This document shows positions 7,689-15,545 of a DNA stretch of 34,300 nucleotides, piece after piece. Both the position numbers and the translations under genes were made by a program. Each line of letters starts with the position of its first letter. The stretch's first letter is position 1. Source of the stretch: Timburyella sp030842085 (lineage in GTDB: Bacteria; Bacillota; Clostridia; Oscillospirales; Acutalibacteraceae); assembly GCA_030842085.1 (NCBI GenBank), contig JAUUSE010000018.1:1-34300 (forward strand), in the 5' to 3' direction. Below the pieces are notes generated by a model, which worked only from the letters and a program-made list of their open reading frames with translations, did not search any database and had not been told where the DNA came from.

Positions 7689-8256
7689 AGTGTTGATGCT
7701 GTGCCTTCTGCTTGTACTTGCGCAAAACTTGCTGTTTAGCGGAGGTTACGGAATATCGGAGGTAATAAGCACCGCTGTAACGAAAAAGCGTGCAGTATTC
7801 TGCGGTTTGACCTCTGTTTGTGCTATAGCTCTGTCGATACTGTCATACGGAGTGGTAAGCGTCGTAAAGCTTATTACTGACAATGTTTATATAGTATATA
7901 CCGCCATAATAGCTACGGCCGCAGTGCTGTATGTGATTATGCTTATAATACTGCATATTTTGGATGTTAAAAAGAGCACGCTGAATTTGCTGCTGCTTTC
8001 TGCATTTAATTCCGCCGTATTGGTTATACCGTTTGCTGCGCAGAGCATGAACAGCGGGTTTTTAGGAGCCCTATTCCTTGCTATAGGCGGTGCTGTGGGT
8101 TATAGCTTGGCCCTGTTTTTGGTGTCGGAAGGGTTAAAACGCCTTAATTATTCTGACGTGCCGAAAGCATTTAGGGGAATACCTGCGGTTATAATATTTA
8201 TAGGCATATTAGCTATGGCTTTTGCGTCTTTCAGTGGAGTACCGTTTGCTGTTTGA
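7678..8256 (+). CDS. RnfA-like membrane subunit lacking cluster cysteines
   Basis: A 192-aa six-helix protein of the RnfA (NqrE) family. The C-terminal signature PKAFRGIPAVIIFIGILAMA (162-181) followed by FSG is clear. The first cluster motif, NNFVLSRFLGICPF in relatives, aligns with QNLLFSGGYGISEV (about 16-29), giving Ser27 for Cys. The second, TTNCAVLG, aligns with AFNSAVLV (109-116), giving Ser112 for Cys. Both iron-sulfur ligands are therefore gone, matching the losses in the preceding gene. The ATG overlaps the end of the rnfE-like gene. The canonical next gene, rnfB, is missing; the following DNA leads to a tRNA. Reading frame and membrane profile are intact, which argues against decay. 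Confidence 0.82.
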   Translation: MITEVLMLCLLLVLAQNLLFSGGYGISEVISTAVTKKRAVFCGLTSVCAIALSILSYGVVSVVKLITDNVYIVYTAIIATAAVLYVIMLIILHILDVKKSTLNLLLLSAFNSAVLVIPFAAQSMNSGFLGALFLAIGGAVGYSLALFLVSEGLKRLNYSDVPKAFRGIPAVIIFIGILAMAFASFSGVPFAV

Positions 8257-8517
8257 CAGCGAATTTGGCTATGCACAGCCGAAAAGATATAATCCAGTGG
8301 AATATAAATGATAAGCGGCTTAAATATGATGACGGGTATAGAGGTTATTGGTATTTAGCAGTAATAGAATATGGTAATACTAAGTCCGGAACAGTTATAT
8401 TAAATTCCTGGATTAATATTTTCTGTTTTAATGAGACTATAATGTATACCGAAAGTATGTAAAGACGAATTTATCAGCAGAAAATAAATGTTATGCGATA
8501 AAATTATAAATCAGGTA
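8257..8517. other. Gap between rnfA-like gene and tRNA
   Basis: No convincing gene is present. A short frame overlapping the rnfA-like stop has a weak start and no family resemblance. No remnant of rnfB was recognised. Confidence 0.45.
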
Positions 8518-8546
8518 TTGACATATGGCCAAAATTAATGTAGAAT
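8518..8546 (+). promoter_or_regulatory. Sigma-A-type promoter of the tRNA
   Basis: TTGACA (8518-8523) and TAGAAT (8541-8546) are separated by exactly 17 bases. The tRNA begins 24 bases after the -10 box. Confidence 0.85.
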
Positions 8547-8569
8547 ATTTAGGCTGTTAGAAAACAGAA

Positions 8570-8646
8570 GGGCCTTTAGCTCAGTTGGTTAGAGCAACCG
8601 GCTCATAACCGGTAGGTCCCGGGTTCGAGTCCCTGAAGGCCCACCA
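8570..8646 (+). tRNA. tRNA with CAU anticodon (Met, possibly Ile2)
   Basis: The 77-nt cloverleaf is complete. Acceptor stem GGGCCTT pairs with AAGGCCC, the D-arm reads GCTCAGTTGGTTAGAGC, anticodon stem ACCGG/CCGGT encloses loop CTCATAA, the T-loop is TTCGAGT, and CCA is encoded. CAU reads AUG if unmodified, or AUA if the cytidine becomes lysidine. The body resembles CTCATAA-loop tRNAs of Firmicutes, which include both types. The strong ATA codon use in this window makes an Ile2 role plausible. The T-stem has one C-U mismatch (second pair from the variable-loop end, 50-64). Confidence 0.93.
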
Positions 8647-8650
8647 GCAT

Positions 8651-8692
8651 AATGCTGGACCTAATTTGCTTTAGGTTCAGCATTATTTTTTT
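8651..8692 (+). terminator. Rho-independent terminator of the tRNA
   Basis: A 14-bp stem with one G-U pair (8651-8664 with 8671-8684) is followed by ATTTTTTT. It begins 5 bases after the tRNA CCA end, giving a single-tRNA transcript. Confidence 0.9.
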
Positions 8693-9270
8693 GCTTTTTC
8701 GCTCGAAAAGAAAATGAGTACTTTTTGCTGTCCTTACACCAGGCTGAGCCTGGACGCGTGTTCGCGTTTAGAATTAGTTTTTGTTTCCCTGCCTTTACCT
8801 GCAAATGTGGTCGATTTGGTCATGCCTTTAATATTAGAAATTCGCACAGGCTTATATCCAACAGCAAAGCGCAAAATTATCTTTTTGCTGTCTTTTGATG
8901 CGGCTGCCTAAATGCGTTTCGCGTTCGGCCTCTTTTATTATTGACAAGTCCGCTGCTTTCGACAGTTAAAGCGATAAAGCTTTCGACTGCCATTAAAAAG
9001 ATTAGGCGCTTGTATCACCTAATTTTATACAGAGCGAAAAATAGAATAAATCACATGCTGTGCTCATGCTTTAGGCACATCTTTCATGAGTTGTTTTCTC
9101 TGAAGCATCTGAAAGCTTGCTTTTTACATTGTAAGTTGGTTTATAACATAGAAACTGTAAATACTTTATTTTTTCGGTGCATGTCAGCGCCAAAATCCAT
9201 GTATTTTATGCATAATAAATCTGATGAAATTATAAATTTAGAAAAAGTTAAAAATTTTTTAAAAAAGTAC
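8693..9270. other. Intergenic region between tRNA and 5S rRNA
   Basis: About 580 bases without a supported gene. Two reading frames of 65 and 128 codons are open here, but they lack ribosome-binding sites, have unlikely composition and resemble no family. Confidence 0.45.
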
Positions 9271-9299
9271 TTGCATTTTAAAATGTGTTGTGATAGAAT
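9271..9299 (+). promoter_or_regulatory. Sigma-A-type promoter of the 5S rRNA
   Basis: TTGCAT (9271-9276) and TAGAAT (9294-9299) are 17 bases apart. The -10 hexamer is the same as at the upstream tRNA promoter. The 5S begins about 17-18 bases downstream, so a few bases of leader are probably trimmed. Confidence 0.8.
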
Positions 9300-9315
9300 A
9301 CATTTTGTCATCAAA

Positions 9316-9433
<118 letters not shown>

Positions 9434-9463
9434 CTTATAAATCCTGCTTAGCGGGAGGTAGAG

Positions 9464-9491
9464 CAATCGCCCAATAGGGCGGTTGTTTTTT
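9464..9491 (+). terminator. Rho-independent terminator of the 5S rRNA
   Basis: A 9-bp stem (CAATCGCCC at 9464-9472 with GGGCGGTTG at 9477-9485) has an AATA loop and is followed by TTTTTTG. Confidence 0.9.
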
Positions 9492-9502
9492 GTTTTATAT
9501 TG

Positions 9503-9531
9503 TTGACGATATTTGAGGGATATAGTATAAT
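9503..9531 (+). promoter_or_regulatory. Sigma-A-type promoter of zapA
   Basis: TTGACG (9503-9508) and TATAAT (9526-9531) are separated by 17 bases. The box lies just after the 5S terminator and about 34 bases before the zapA start. Confidence 0.85.
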
Positions 9532-9564
9532 CAAGATATAAAAAAGGAAAAAGAGGTGAGACCG

Positions 9565-9915
9565 TTGGCAAATAAGATAAAATTGGTTGTCGGCGGTATA
9601 GATTATCTGATAAATACAGAAGAGAATGAAGAGTATGTCAAGGCGCTGGGCAGCGAGCTAAGCAGATGTCTTGACAATCTTGCAAAAGATAATCCATATC
9701 TTTCGACGACGATGGTGGCAGTTTTGGCGGCGCTGGATTATTTGGATGACTCTAAAAAGGCAAAAGAGGATGCTGAGCAGTTGCGCATGCAGATGAAAGA
9801 ATATATAGAAGAGGCGGCGTGTGCCCGCTTAGAGGCGGATGAAGCCCGTCGCGAGGTTGAGCGTCTTAACCGCGAATTAAGACAGCTTAGAGATAAGCTT
9901 AATCAGGATAAGTAA
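9565..9915 (+). CDS. zapA: Cell division protein ZapA
   Basis: A 116-aa FtsZ-associated protein that promotes Z-ring bundling. The N-terminal beta hairpin KIKLVVGGIDYLINTEENEE is followed by helices, including DNPYLSTTMVAVLAALDYLDD at about 45-65. A long charged coiled coil (about residues 68-114) drives dimer and tetramer formation. This is typical of Firmicute ZapA. The TTG at 9565 is chosen because AGAGGTGA is directly upstream; the in-frame GTG at 9556 lies inside that Shine-Dalgarno. It has its own promoter and a strong terminator, so it is monocistronic. Confidence 0.85.
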   Translation: MANKIKLVVGGIDYLINTEENEEYVKALGSELSRCLDNLAKDNPYLSTTMVAVLAALDYLDDSKKAKEDAEQLRMQMKEYIEEAACARLEADEARREVERLNRELRQLRDKLNQDK

Positions 9916-9941
9916 TGTATATTTTCATTTGCTTAAATTCG

Positions 9942-9971
9942 AAGCGGCGGCTTAATTGCCGCCGCTTTTTC
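9942..9971 (+). terminator. Rho-independent terminator of zapA
   Basis: A 10-bp GC-rich stem (AAGCGGCGGC at 9942-9951 with its complement at 9958-9967) is followed by TTT and then C. Confidence 0.9.
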
Positions 9972-10175
9972 TGACATGTGCTAAGCATGACAAATTTGCC
10001 GTCTCTAAAAGGCATGACGGCAGATTGTAAAAGCATAAAAAATTGCTTTTTATACAAGAGTTGAGATATGAAAGGCAAATAACGATGGGTACTTTTGCTG
10101 TTTAACAAATTTTGCTCTATGCGGTATAAGCGCAAAACGAATATGTCCGATTTTTATTTGAAAGAGGTAGACAAA

Positions 10176-10628
10176 ATGATAAGGCGCATGAATATAAGCG
10201 ATAAAGACAGTTTTTTCAACATGTCAAAGGAGTTTTATGAATCAGGTGCGGCGCTCCAGAATATTCCCGAGAGGAATATTATAATGACCTTTGACACAGT
10301 AATCTCCGGCTCACCGTACGCGGATGCATATATAATAAGCAGCGACGGCAAGCCGGCGGGGTATGCTCTTTTGGCTATAACTTATTCAAACGAGGCCGGC
10401 GGGATAGTTGCGTGGATAGAAGAAATCTATATTTTAAGCGAATACAGAGGCAAAGGGCTCGGCGCAAAGCTCATTGAGTTTATAGAGGAAGAATATAAGG
10501 ATAAGGCGGTAAAGTTAAGGCTTGAGGTAGAAGAATCAAACAAAGGCGCGGCGCGGCTTTATGAAAGACTGGGCTTTAAATATCTTGATTATATACAAAT
10601 GCACAAACCGCTTATAACGGAGGAATAA
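10176..10628 (+). CDS. GNAT-family N-acetyltransferase
   Basis: A 150-aa acetyl-CoA-dependent acetyltransferase. The acetyl-CoA-binding motif A is EIYILSEYRGKGLGAKLIEF, with the R-G-K-G-L-G pyrophosphate loop, at about residues 89-108. The motif B region SNKGAARLYERLGFKY (about 125-140) is also typical. The acceptor substrate cannot be told from sequence; small-molecule, peptide and protein acceptors are all possible. The ATG at 10176 has GAAAGAGGT 7 bases upstream, whereas a longer frame from 10095 has no such site. The stop at 10628 is 6 bases before dut, so the two are probably co-transcribed. Confidence 0.85.
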   Translation: MIRRMNISDKDSFFNMSKEFYESGAALQNIPERNIIMTFDTVISGSPYADAYIISSDGKPAGYALLAITYSNEAGGIVAWIEEIYILSEYRGKGLGAKLIEFIEEEYKDKAVKLRLEVEESNKGAARLYERLGFKYLDYIQMHKPLITEE

Positions 10629-10634
10629 AAATAC

Positions 10635-11078
10635 ATGGAAGCTAAGGTTATGATAAAAAAATTACACGAAAGGGCAGTAATACCTGCATATGCAACTCCT
10701 TCATCGGCCGGGATGGACTTGTATGCTCTGCTTGATGAAGAAATAGAGCTGATGCCTTCTCAGCGCGCGACAATACCTACAGGAATATCAATTCAGCTGC
10801 CCGACGCAACGGCTGCATTTATATATGCAAGAAGCGGACTGGGAATAAAGCACGGAATAGTGCCGTCAAACTGCGTGGGAGTAATAGACAGCGACTATCG
10901 CGGCGAGATTAAGGTGGGGCTGGTTAATCAGTCAGACGCGTCGTATACGATAAAGCCGTTTGAGCGCATTGCTCAGATGGTAATAGCTCCTGTATTAAGG
11001 GCGGAGCTTATTGAGGCTGATACTTTGGACGAAACCGAGCGCGGAGGCGGCGGCTTTGGCTCTACTGGCCGAGCATAA
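10635..11078 (+). CDS. dut: dUTP diphosphatase (dUTPase)
   Basis: A 147-aa trimeric-type dUTPase that hydrolyses dUTP to dUMP and keeps uracil out of DNA. All five family motifs are present in order: AGMDLYA (25-31), ARSGLG (65-70), GVIDSDYRGEIKV (81-93), RIAQMVI (110-116) and the C-terminal P-loop-like RGGGGFGSTG (136-145). GGAGG lies 11 bases before the ATG; a second ATG at codon 6 is less likely. It follows the acetyltransferase closely. No terminator is evident downstream. Confidence 0.96.
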   Translation: MEAKVMIKKLHERAVIPAYATPSSAGMDLYALLDEEIELMPSQRATIPTGISIQLPDATAAFIYARSGLGIKHGIVPSNCVGVIDSDYRGEIKVGLVNQSDASYTIKPFERIAQMVIAPVLRAELIEADTLDETERGGGGFGSTGRA

Positions 11079-11536
11079 ATTTTTTCTGGATGTATAGTAA
11101 ACTTTGCAGGCGATATAATCGTTTGGGCAAATGACTTAGCTGCCGCTGATGTATCCGCACTGAAAATATTGCTGGCGCTTTGACTTACCTGCGGCGAAAC
11201 AATATTGTCGCTCGGCCTGTTCTCACACTGCAAATGCTTTAACTTGGCCGGGCGGCGTCCCGCGGCGCTTTATAAACGGCACTGGAAATTGTTTATCAGC
11301 AGCAAAGCGACAGATAACTCGTATGCAATGATTGAATTATGGCAGCAGCATACTTTTGCTAAAAACGGCCATGTATATTATCTTTAAAAATTATCTGCGA
11401 GAGGTTGACTAAGCAAATTTTTATTGTTATTTGCCGATTTGTCGTGCTTTGTAAATATAACGCTGATTTTAAATTGGGTATATTTGTTAAAGGCTTTATA
11501 TTTCTTTATATTAAATTTTCTGATAAAGGTATATCT
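11079..11536. other. Intergenic region after dut
   Basis: No supported gene is seen in about 460 bases. Short frames on the plus strand lack ribosome-binding sites. The last part becomes AT-rich as it approaches the promoter at 11537. Confidence 0.45.
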
Positions 11537-11565
11537 TTGCATCAGAAAAATAAAAAGTGTAAAAT
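11537..11565 (+). promoter_or_regulatory. Probable promoter of DUF4321-maf
   Basis: TTGCAT (11537-11542) and TAAAAT (11560-11565) are spaced by 17 bases. The box ends 26 bases before the DUF4321 gene. Confidence 0.65.
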
Positions 11566-11591
11566 TATATATAAATTAAATCAGATAGGCA

Positions 11592-11867
11592 GTGAGGGGC
11601 ATGAAAAAGAGCAAGGACATATTTATACTTTTGTTTTTGATACTTGCAGCAGTGGTTATAGGCGGCTTTATAGCGCAGCTTACATTAGGAATACCTGCGC
11701 TTAAATGGCTGACATACGGCGAAGCCATTTCATTTAACTATGGCAATGCAAATCCACTGCTGGATTTAGGAATTTTTAAGTTTAATTTCGGATTTCAGTT
11801 TAACGTTAATATACTGCAGATAGTGCTTATATGCATTGCCCTGCTGGTATACAGAAAGGTGAGATAA
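11592..11867 (+). CDS. DUF4321 membrane protein
   Basis: A small protein of about 88-91 aa with two transmembrane segments, at about residues 10-28 and 72-87 (ILQIVLICIALLVYR). The intervening stretch contains the LTLGIP, LDLGIFKF and FGFQFNVN pattern of DUF4321. Function is unknown. In Clostridia and related Firmicutes this family tends to occur beside maf and the mre genes, as here. The start is ambiguous: GTG at 11592, or ATG at 11601 (MKKSKDIFILL), which looks like the usual family start but has GAGGGG only one base away. The stop is 2 bases before the maf start, so the pair is translationally coupled. Confidence 0.72.
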   Translation: MRGMKKSKDIFILLFLILAAVVIGGFIAQLTLGIPALKWLTYGEAISFNYGNANPLLDLGIFKFNFGFQFNVNILQIVLICIALLVYRKVR

Positions 11868-11869
11868 AA

Positions 11870-12454
11870 GTGGCGGTTGATGTAATACTCGCCTCGGCCT
11901 CGCCAAGACGTTCGGAAATTCTTCATATGATAGGATTAAATTTTACGGTGCATCCGTCAAACATTGACGAGAGCACATGCTGCAGTGAGCCCGGCCGCAT
12001 GACGGAGATAATCGCTGAGAAAAAGGCCGAAGCGGTGGGCGAAAGATATGACGCACTGATAATAGCGGCGGATACCGTAGTTTCAGCAGCTGGGAAAATT
12101 TTGGGCAAACCGGAGGATGAAGCTGAAGCGGCGCATATGCTCCGCACGCTTTCGGGGGAAAAGCACACGGTTTTTACCGGCGTATGCCTAAAATACAGAG
12201 GCAGGACAGCAGTTTTTCACGAGGCGACTGAGGTGGAGTTCTGCCCAATGAGCGACGGCGAAATATCATCGTACATAGCTACGGGCGAGCCAATGGACAA
12301 AGCCGGCGCATATGGCATACAGGGAATGGGAAGCAGATATATAAGGGGGATATCCGGCGACTTTTTTAATGTCATGGGCTTTCCGGTCAATTCCTTTTAT
12401 CGGCATGCGATGGAAATGGACGGCGAGCTTAGCAGAGAATTATTTAAATTGTAA
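11870..12454 (+). CDS. maf: Maf-family nucleotide pyrophosphatase
   Basis: A 194-aa Maf/YhdE protein; the family hydrolyses dTTP, UTP or modified nucleotides and is linked to septum formation. Signatures are ILASASPRRSEIL (5-17) with the phosphate-binding SxxPRR, EIIAEKKAEAV (about 45-55), ADTVV (about 65-69), GKPEDEAEA, SGEKHTVFTGVC (about 89-100) and EPMDKAGAYGIQG (about 142-154). GTG at 11870 is chosen because AAAGGTGAG lies 6-7 bases upstream and the family starts here. It heads the usual maf-mre order, though radC, often between maf and mreB, is absent. Confidence 0.93.
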   Translation: MAVDVILASASPRRSEILHMIGLNFTVHPSNIDESTCCSEPGRMTEIIAEKKAEAVGERYDALIIAADTVVSAAGKILGKPEDEAEAAHMLRTLSGEKHTVFTGVCLKYRGRTAVFHEATEVEFCPMSDGEISSYIATGEPMDKAGAYGIQGMGSRYIRGISGDFFNVMGFPVNSFYRHAMEMDGELSRELFKL

Positions 12455-12795
12455 ATAAATGTGAAATTATGTAAATTTTATATTGTTTAATTCTTAGAGC
12501 AAGGTTATAATAAAATGTGTTGAAATAGGCTGTAATTTTGTCATAAAGCTTTTATACATGTATTATTTTAAAAATAAAAAGCAAACTTATACTATAATGC
12601 ATATTTCGAGTATTATGTAAATTGATTAAAATAATAGCTGCTGTTAAACATAAAGTTTTAAGCTTAGCTGGAAAACCATGCTGAGCGATTTCTTTATCTT
12701 GAAAGAGAGATGATTATGTAAACCAATGGATTGCGGCTATTTAAGTCGAATTTTGCAAAATTTGCATAAATAAAAGTATAAAGGGGTATGAAGGA
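12455..12795. other. AT-rich leader region of the mre cluster
   Basis: No gene lies in these 341 bases. TATAAT hexamers occur at 12505-12510 (TTGTTT 16 bases upstream) and 12593-12598 (no clear -35). Either could drive mreB. The two choices cannot be ranked by eye. Confidence 0.4.
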
Positions 12796-13812
12796 ATGTT
12801 TTCGAGGGATATTGGAATAGATTTAGGCACAGCGAATACGCTGGTTTGCATAAAGGGCAAAGGCATAATAATGCGTGAGCCGTCGGTTGTTGCGGTAGAT
12901 GTAAGAAACGACGCCGTCAGGGCGGTAGGCACTGAGGCTAAAGACATGATAGGGCGCACGCCCGGCTCAATAGTTGCGGTACGTCCGCTGAAAGACGGCG
13001 TTATAGCCGACTTTGACGTTACCGCCGCCATGCTCAAAAAATTTATTAAAGAGGCGCTTAAGGGCTCTATGTTCTCGCGTGCCAGAATAGTAATATGTAT
13101 TCCGTCGGGAGTAACGGAGGTTGAAAGCCGCGCGGTTTATGACGCAGCGCGTCAGGCGGGCGCCAGCATGGTAGACCTTATAGAAGAGCCGATGGCAGCG
13201 GCAATCGGCGCAGGGCTTCCTGTGTCGGACGCTACGGGAAGCATGGTAGTAGATATTGGTGGCGGTACATCTGAAGTAGCGGTAATATCGCTGGGCGACA
13301 TTGTTACGGCGCAGTCGGTGCGCGTTGCCGGCGACGATATGGACGAAGCCATTATTACCTATATACGCAAAAAGCACAACCTACTCATAGGCGAGAGAAC
13401 GGCCGAGCAGATAAAAATTCAGATAGGCTCTGCCTATCATTTTAACGGCGAAGAGGAAGCGTCGATGGAGATAAAGGGGCGCAACCTTGTCGACGGATTG
13501 CCCAAGAATGTGAGAATAACGTCTGAAGAAGTGCGTGAAGCGCTTTCCGACCCGGTAAATCAGATAATAGACGCCATTAAGGGCACTTTAGAGAAAACGC
13601 CGCCGGAGCTTGCGGCGGACATAATTGACAGAGGTATAACGCTTACGGGCGGCGGCGCTCTGCTCAGAGGGCTTGACGTATTGGTATCGGAAACAACGAG
13701 CATGCCGGTGCATGTTGCCGACAATCCGCTGGACTGCGTGGTAGAAGGCACAGCAAAGCGCCTTGAGATGGACCTGCCGTTTGACACATATCAGCACAGG
13801 AACAAGTATTAA
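12796..13812 (+). CDS. mreB: Rod-shape protein MreB
   Basis: A 338-aa bacterial actin that forms membrane-associated filaments and guides lateral cell-wall synthesis. The N-terminus MFSRDIGIDLGTANTLVC includes phosphate 1, and VDIGGGTSEVAVI (about 154-166) is phosphate 2. EEPMAAAIGAGLPV (about 135-148) and the adenosine motif TLTGGGALLRGLDVLVSE (about 283-300) follow. Length is typical. AAGGGG is 9 bases before the ATG. First gene of mreB-mreC-mreD-mrdA; the gap to mreC is 48 bases. Confidence 0.96.
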   Translation: MFSRDIGIDLGTANTLVCIKGKGIIMREPSVVAVDVRNDAVRAVGTEAKDMIGRTPGSIVAVRPLKDGVIADFDVTAAMLKKFIKEALKGSMFSRARIVICIPSGVTEVESRAVYDAARQAGASMVDLIEEPMAAAIGAGLPVSDATGSMVVDIGGGTSEVAVISLGDIVTAQSVRVAGDDMDEAIITYIRKKHNLLIGERTAEQIKIQIGSAYHFNGEEEASMEIKGRNLVDGLPKNVRITSEEVREALSDPVNQIIDAIKGTLEKTPPELAADIIDRGITLTGGGALLRGLDVLVSETTSMPVHVADNPLDCVVEGTAKRLEMDLPFDTYQHRNKY

Positions 13813-13860
13813 TGCAAATGCAGTAAAAAGGCCAGTTGAAAGGAGAGCATAAGCTTACAC

Positions 13861-14721
13861 ATGAGGATATTTTTAAGAAGCCGCCGCTTTAAAATACTTT
13901 TGGCGGTGGTAGCGGTATTGCTTGTAATTATGATATTGACTGTTACAATAAGCAAATATGCATCTCCGCAGAGTAGCTTTATAAGCGTTATAACGACGCC
14001 GGTGCAAAAATTCACATCGTTTGTATCCGACAAGGTCGGCGAAATAACGGATAATTTTGTAAACAGCAGCGAAATAAGCAGTGAGAATGAAGAGCTTAAA
14101 AATCGCATAGCCGAGCTTGAGGATCAGCTTGTCGATTATGACAAGATGAAGCAGGAGAATGAATATTATAAACAATTTCTTGATTTAAAGCAGGAAAACG
14201 AGGACTTTGAGCTTGAAGAGGCAAATGTTATAGCAAGAGATCCGAACGAGCTTTTATATAAGACCTTTACCATAGACAAGGGCTCGCTTAACGGCGTCGC
14301 CAAAAACGACCCGGTGGTTGCACAGGGGCGATATCTTGTCGGGTATGTTTATGAGGTGTCGCCGTCACAGTCTACGGTCATTACAGTGCTTAATCCGAAC
14401 ATAAATATAAGCGCCGTCGTCAACAGGACTTCCGACACTGGCAGTATATCTGGGGATGTAAAGCTTGCCGAAAACGGCACCTGCCGGATGACTGGACTGT
14501 CGCGTACGAGCGGCGCCGCCGCGGGAGACAGGGTGGTTACAACCAGCCTTGGCGGCACTTTCCCGGACGGGCTTATTATAGGCACCATAACGGAAATAGC
14601 GCCGAGCGGCAGCGATATATCTAACTACGCAGTTATTGATCCTTCTGCTGATTTTGACGATTTACGCTTTGTCATGGTTATAAAAAGCTTTGAGGGGCAA
14701 AGCGGCGCATCTGGAAATTAA
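13861..14721 (+). CDS. mreC: Rod-shape protein MreC
   Basis: A 286-aa MreC, which links MreB/MreD and PBP2 on the outer face of the membrane. It has a short basic N-terminus, a transmembrane helix at about 10-30 (ILLAVVAVLLVIMILTVTIS), a coiled coil at about 63-110 (ENEELKNRIAELEDQL), then the beta-barrel domain with VIARDPNE, GVAKNDPVVAQGRYLVGYVYEV and ISGDVKL. AAAGGAGAG is present but about 13 bases before the ATG, longer than usual; no better in-frame start exists. It is followed by an unusually long 283-base gap before mreD. Confidence 0.92.
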   Translation: MRIFLRSRRFKILLAVVAVLLVIMILTVTISKYASPQSSFISVITTPVQKFTSFVSDKVGEITDNFVNSSEISSENEELKNRIAELEDQLVDYDKMKQENEYYKQFLDLKQENEDFELEEANVIARDPNELLYKTFTIDKGSLNGVAKNDPVVAQGRYLVGYVYEVSPSQSTVITVLNPNINISAVVNRTSDTGSISGDVKLAENGTCRMTGLSRTSGAAAGDRVVTTSLGGTFPDGLIIGTITEIAPSGSDISNYAVIDPSADFDDLRFVMVIKSFEGQSGASGN

Positions 14722-15004
14722 GAGAGGCAATGATATTTAAATTGCGGAATATAAATTGCCGGAATTAAACGGCGGATTGATATTTAGCTTGGAGCGGTTA
14801 TATTTGGTTCAGATTTTATAAAAATCAACGCCGGTTGCGGGCAAAATATTTTACAGGGCTGCAGCGTGTGTAATCTTGTGTGGTGCGGTTGCTGCTGCAA
14901 ATAGATGAACTGAGAAATGTGCATTGATACTTTTCGCGGCTAAATGGGGATGCGCCAAAATACTTAGAGGAGTACCTCGGCAGACTTTTAGGAGGGTTTT
15001 AACA
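14722..15004. other. Unusual gap inside the mre operon
   Basis: About 280 bases separate mreC from mreD, where the genes usually touch. No ORF with a ribosome-binding site is seen. A short dyad, GAGG-AGTA-CCTC near 14968-14978, sits upstream of the mreD Shine-Dalgarno. Confidence 0.4.
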
Positions 15005-15520
15005 TTGAGGAGCGAAAACAAATCTGGCTCTAAATTCAGATATATAGCTCACTGCCTTCTGCTGCTTGTGTGCTATCTGCTTGAGGTGACGCCGAATTTA
15101 TTTCCGACTGTTTTCGGTACGCTGCCAAATCTAATAATAATCGTGATTATATGCATAGCGATGTTTGAAAAGGACCTTGCCGGTGCGATTTTTGGACTTG
15201 CCGGAGGATTGCTGTTAGACCTCACATCGCTGCAGCTGCCGGGTTTTAACGCTATTATATTGCTGATTATGGGCTGCGCGGCGGGACTAATAGTGAGCAA
15301 CTTTCTTAAAAATACGCTGTCGTCCGCACTGCTGTTGTGCGGCGGCGCGACATTGATTTATAATATAATATATTGGCTCATCTTTTACGTTTTCAGAGGC
15401 GTAGAGCATGCTTTATATTATTTTGCAAGATACATGCTTATAGAAGTTTTATATACATTAGTTTTGCTCATACCGATATATTTAATAATGCGCAGATTTT
15501 TGAAAAGCGCGAAAGCATAA
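15005..15520 (+). CDS. mreD: Rod-shape protein MreD
   Basis: A 171-aa polytopic membrane protein of the elongasome. About five to six hydrophobic segments are visible, starting FRYIAHCLLLLVCYLLEVTP, with the family motif PNLIIIVIICIAMFEKDLAGAIFG and the conserved GLLLDLTSLQLPGFNAI (about 78-94). TTG at 15005 is preferred: TAGGAGGG sits 8 bases upstream, and the longer frame back to 14924 has no such site and no membrane character. mrdA begins 25 bases after the stop. Confidence 0.88.
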   Translation: MRSENKSGSKFRYIAHCLLLLVCYLLEVTPNLFPTVFGTLPNLIIIVIICIAMFEKDLAGAIFGLAGGLLLDLTSLQLPGFNAIILLIMGCAAGLIVSNFLKNTLSSALLLCGGATLIYNIIYWLIFYVFRGVEHALYYFARYMLIEVLYTLVLLIPIYLIMRRFLKSAKA

Positions 15521-15545
15521 TATTTATTAAGGGGAGGCTGTACAG

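Noticed and set aside
8253..8462. Short plus-strand frame overlapping the rnfA-like stop, considered as a remnant of rnfB
   Set aside because: It has no cysteine motif, no ribosome-binding site and no resemblance to RnfB.
12967..13377. Minus-strand frame of 136 codons inside mreB
   Set aside because: mreB is unmistakable on the plus strand; the antisense frame is a codon-bias artefact.
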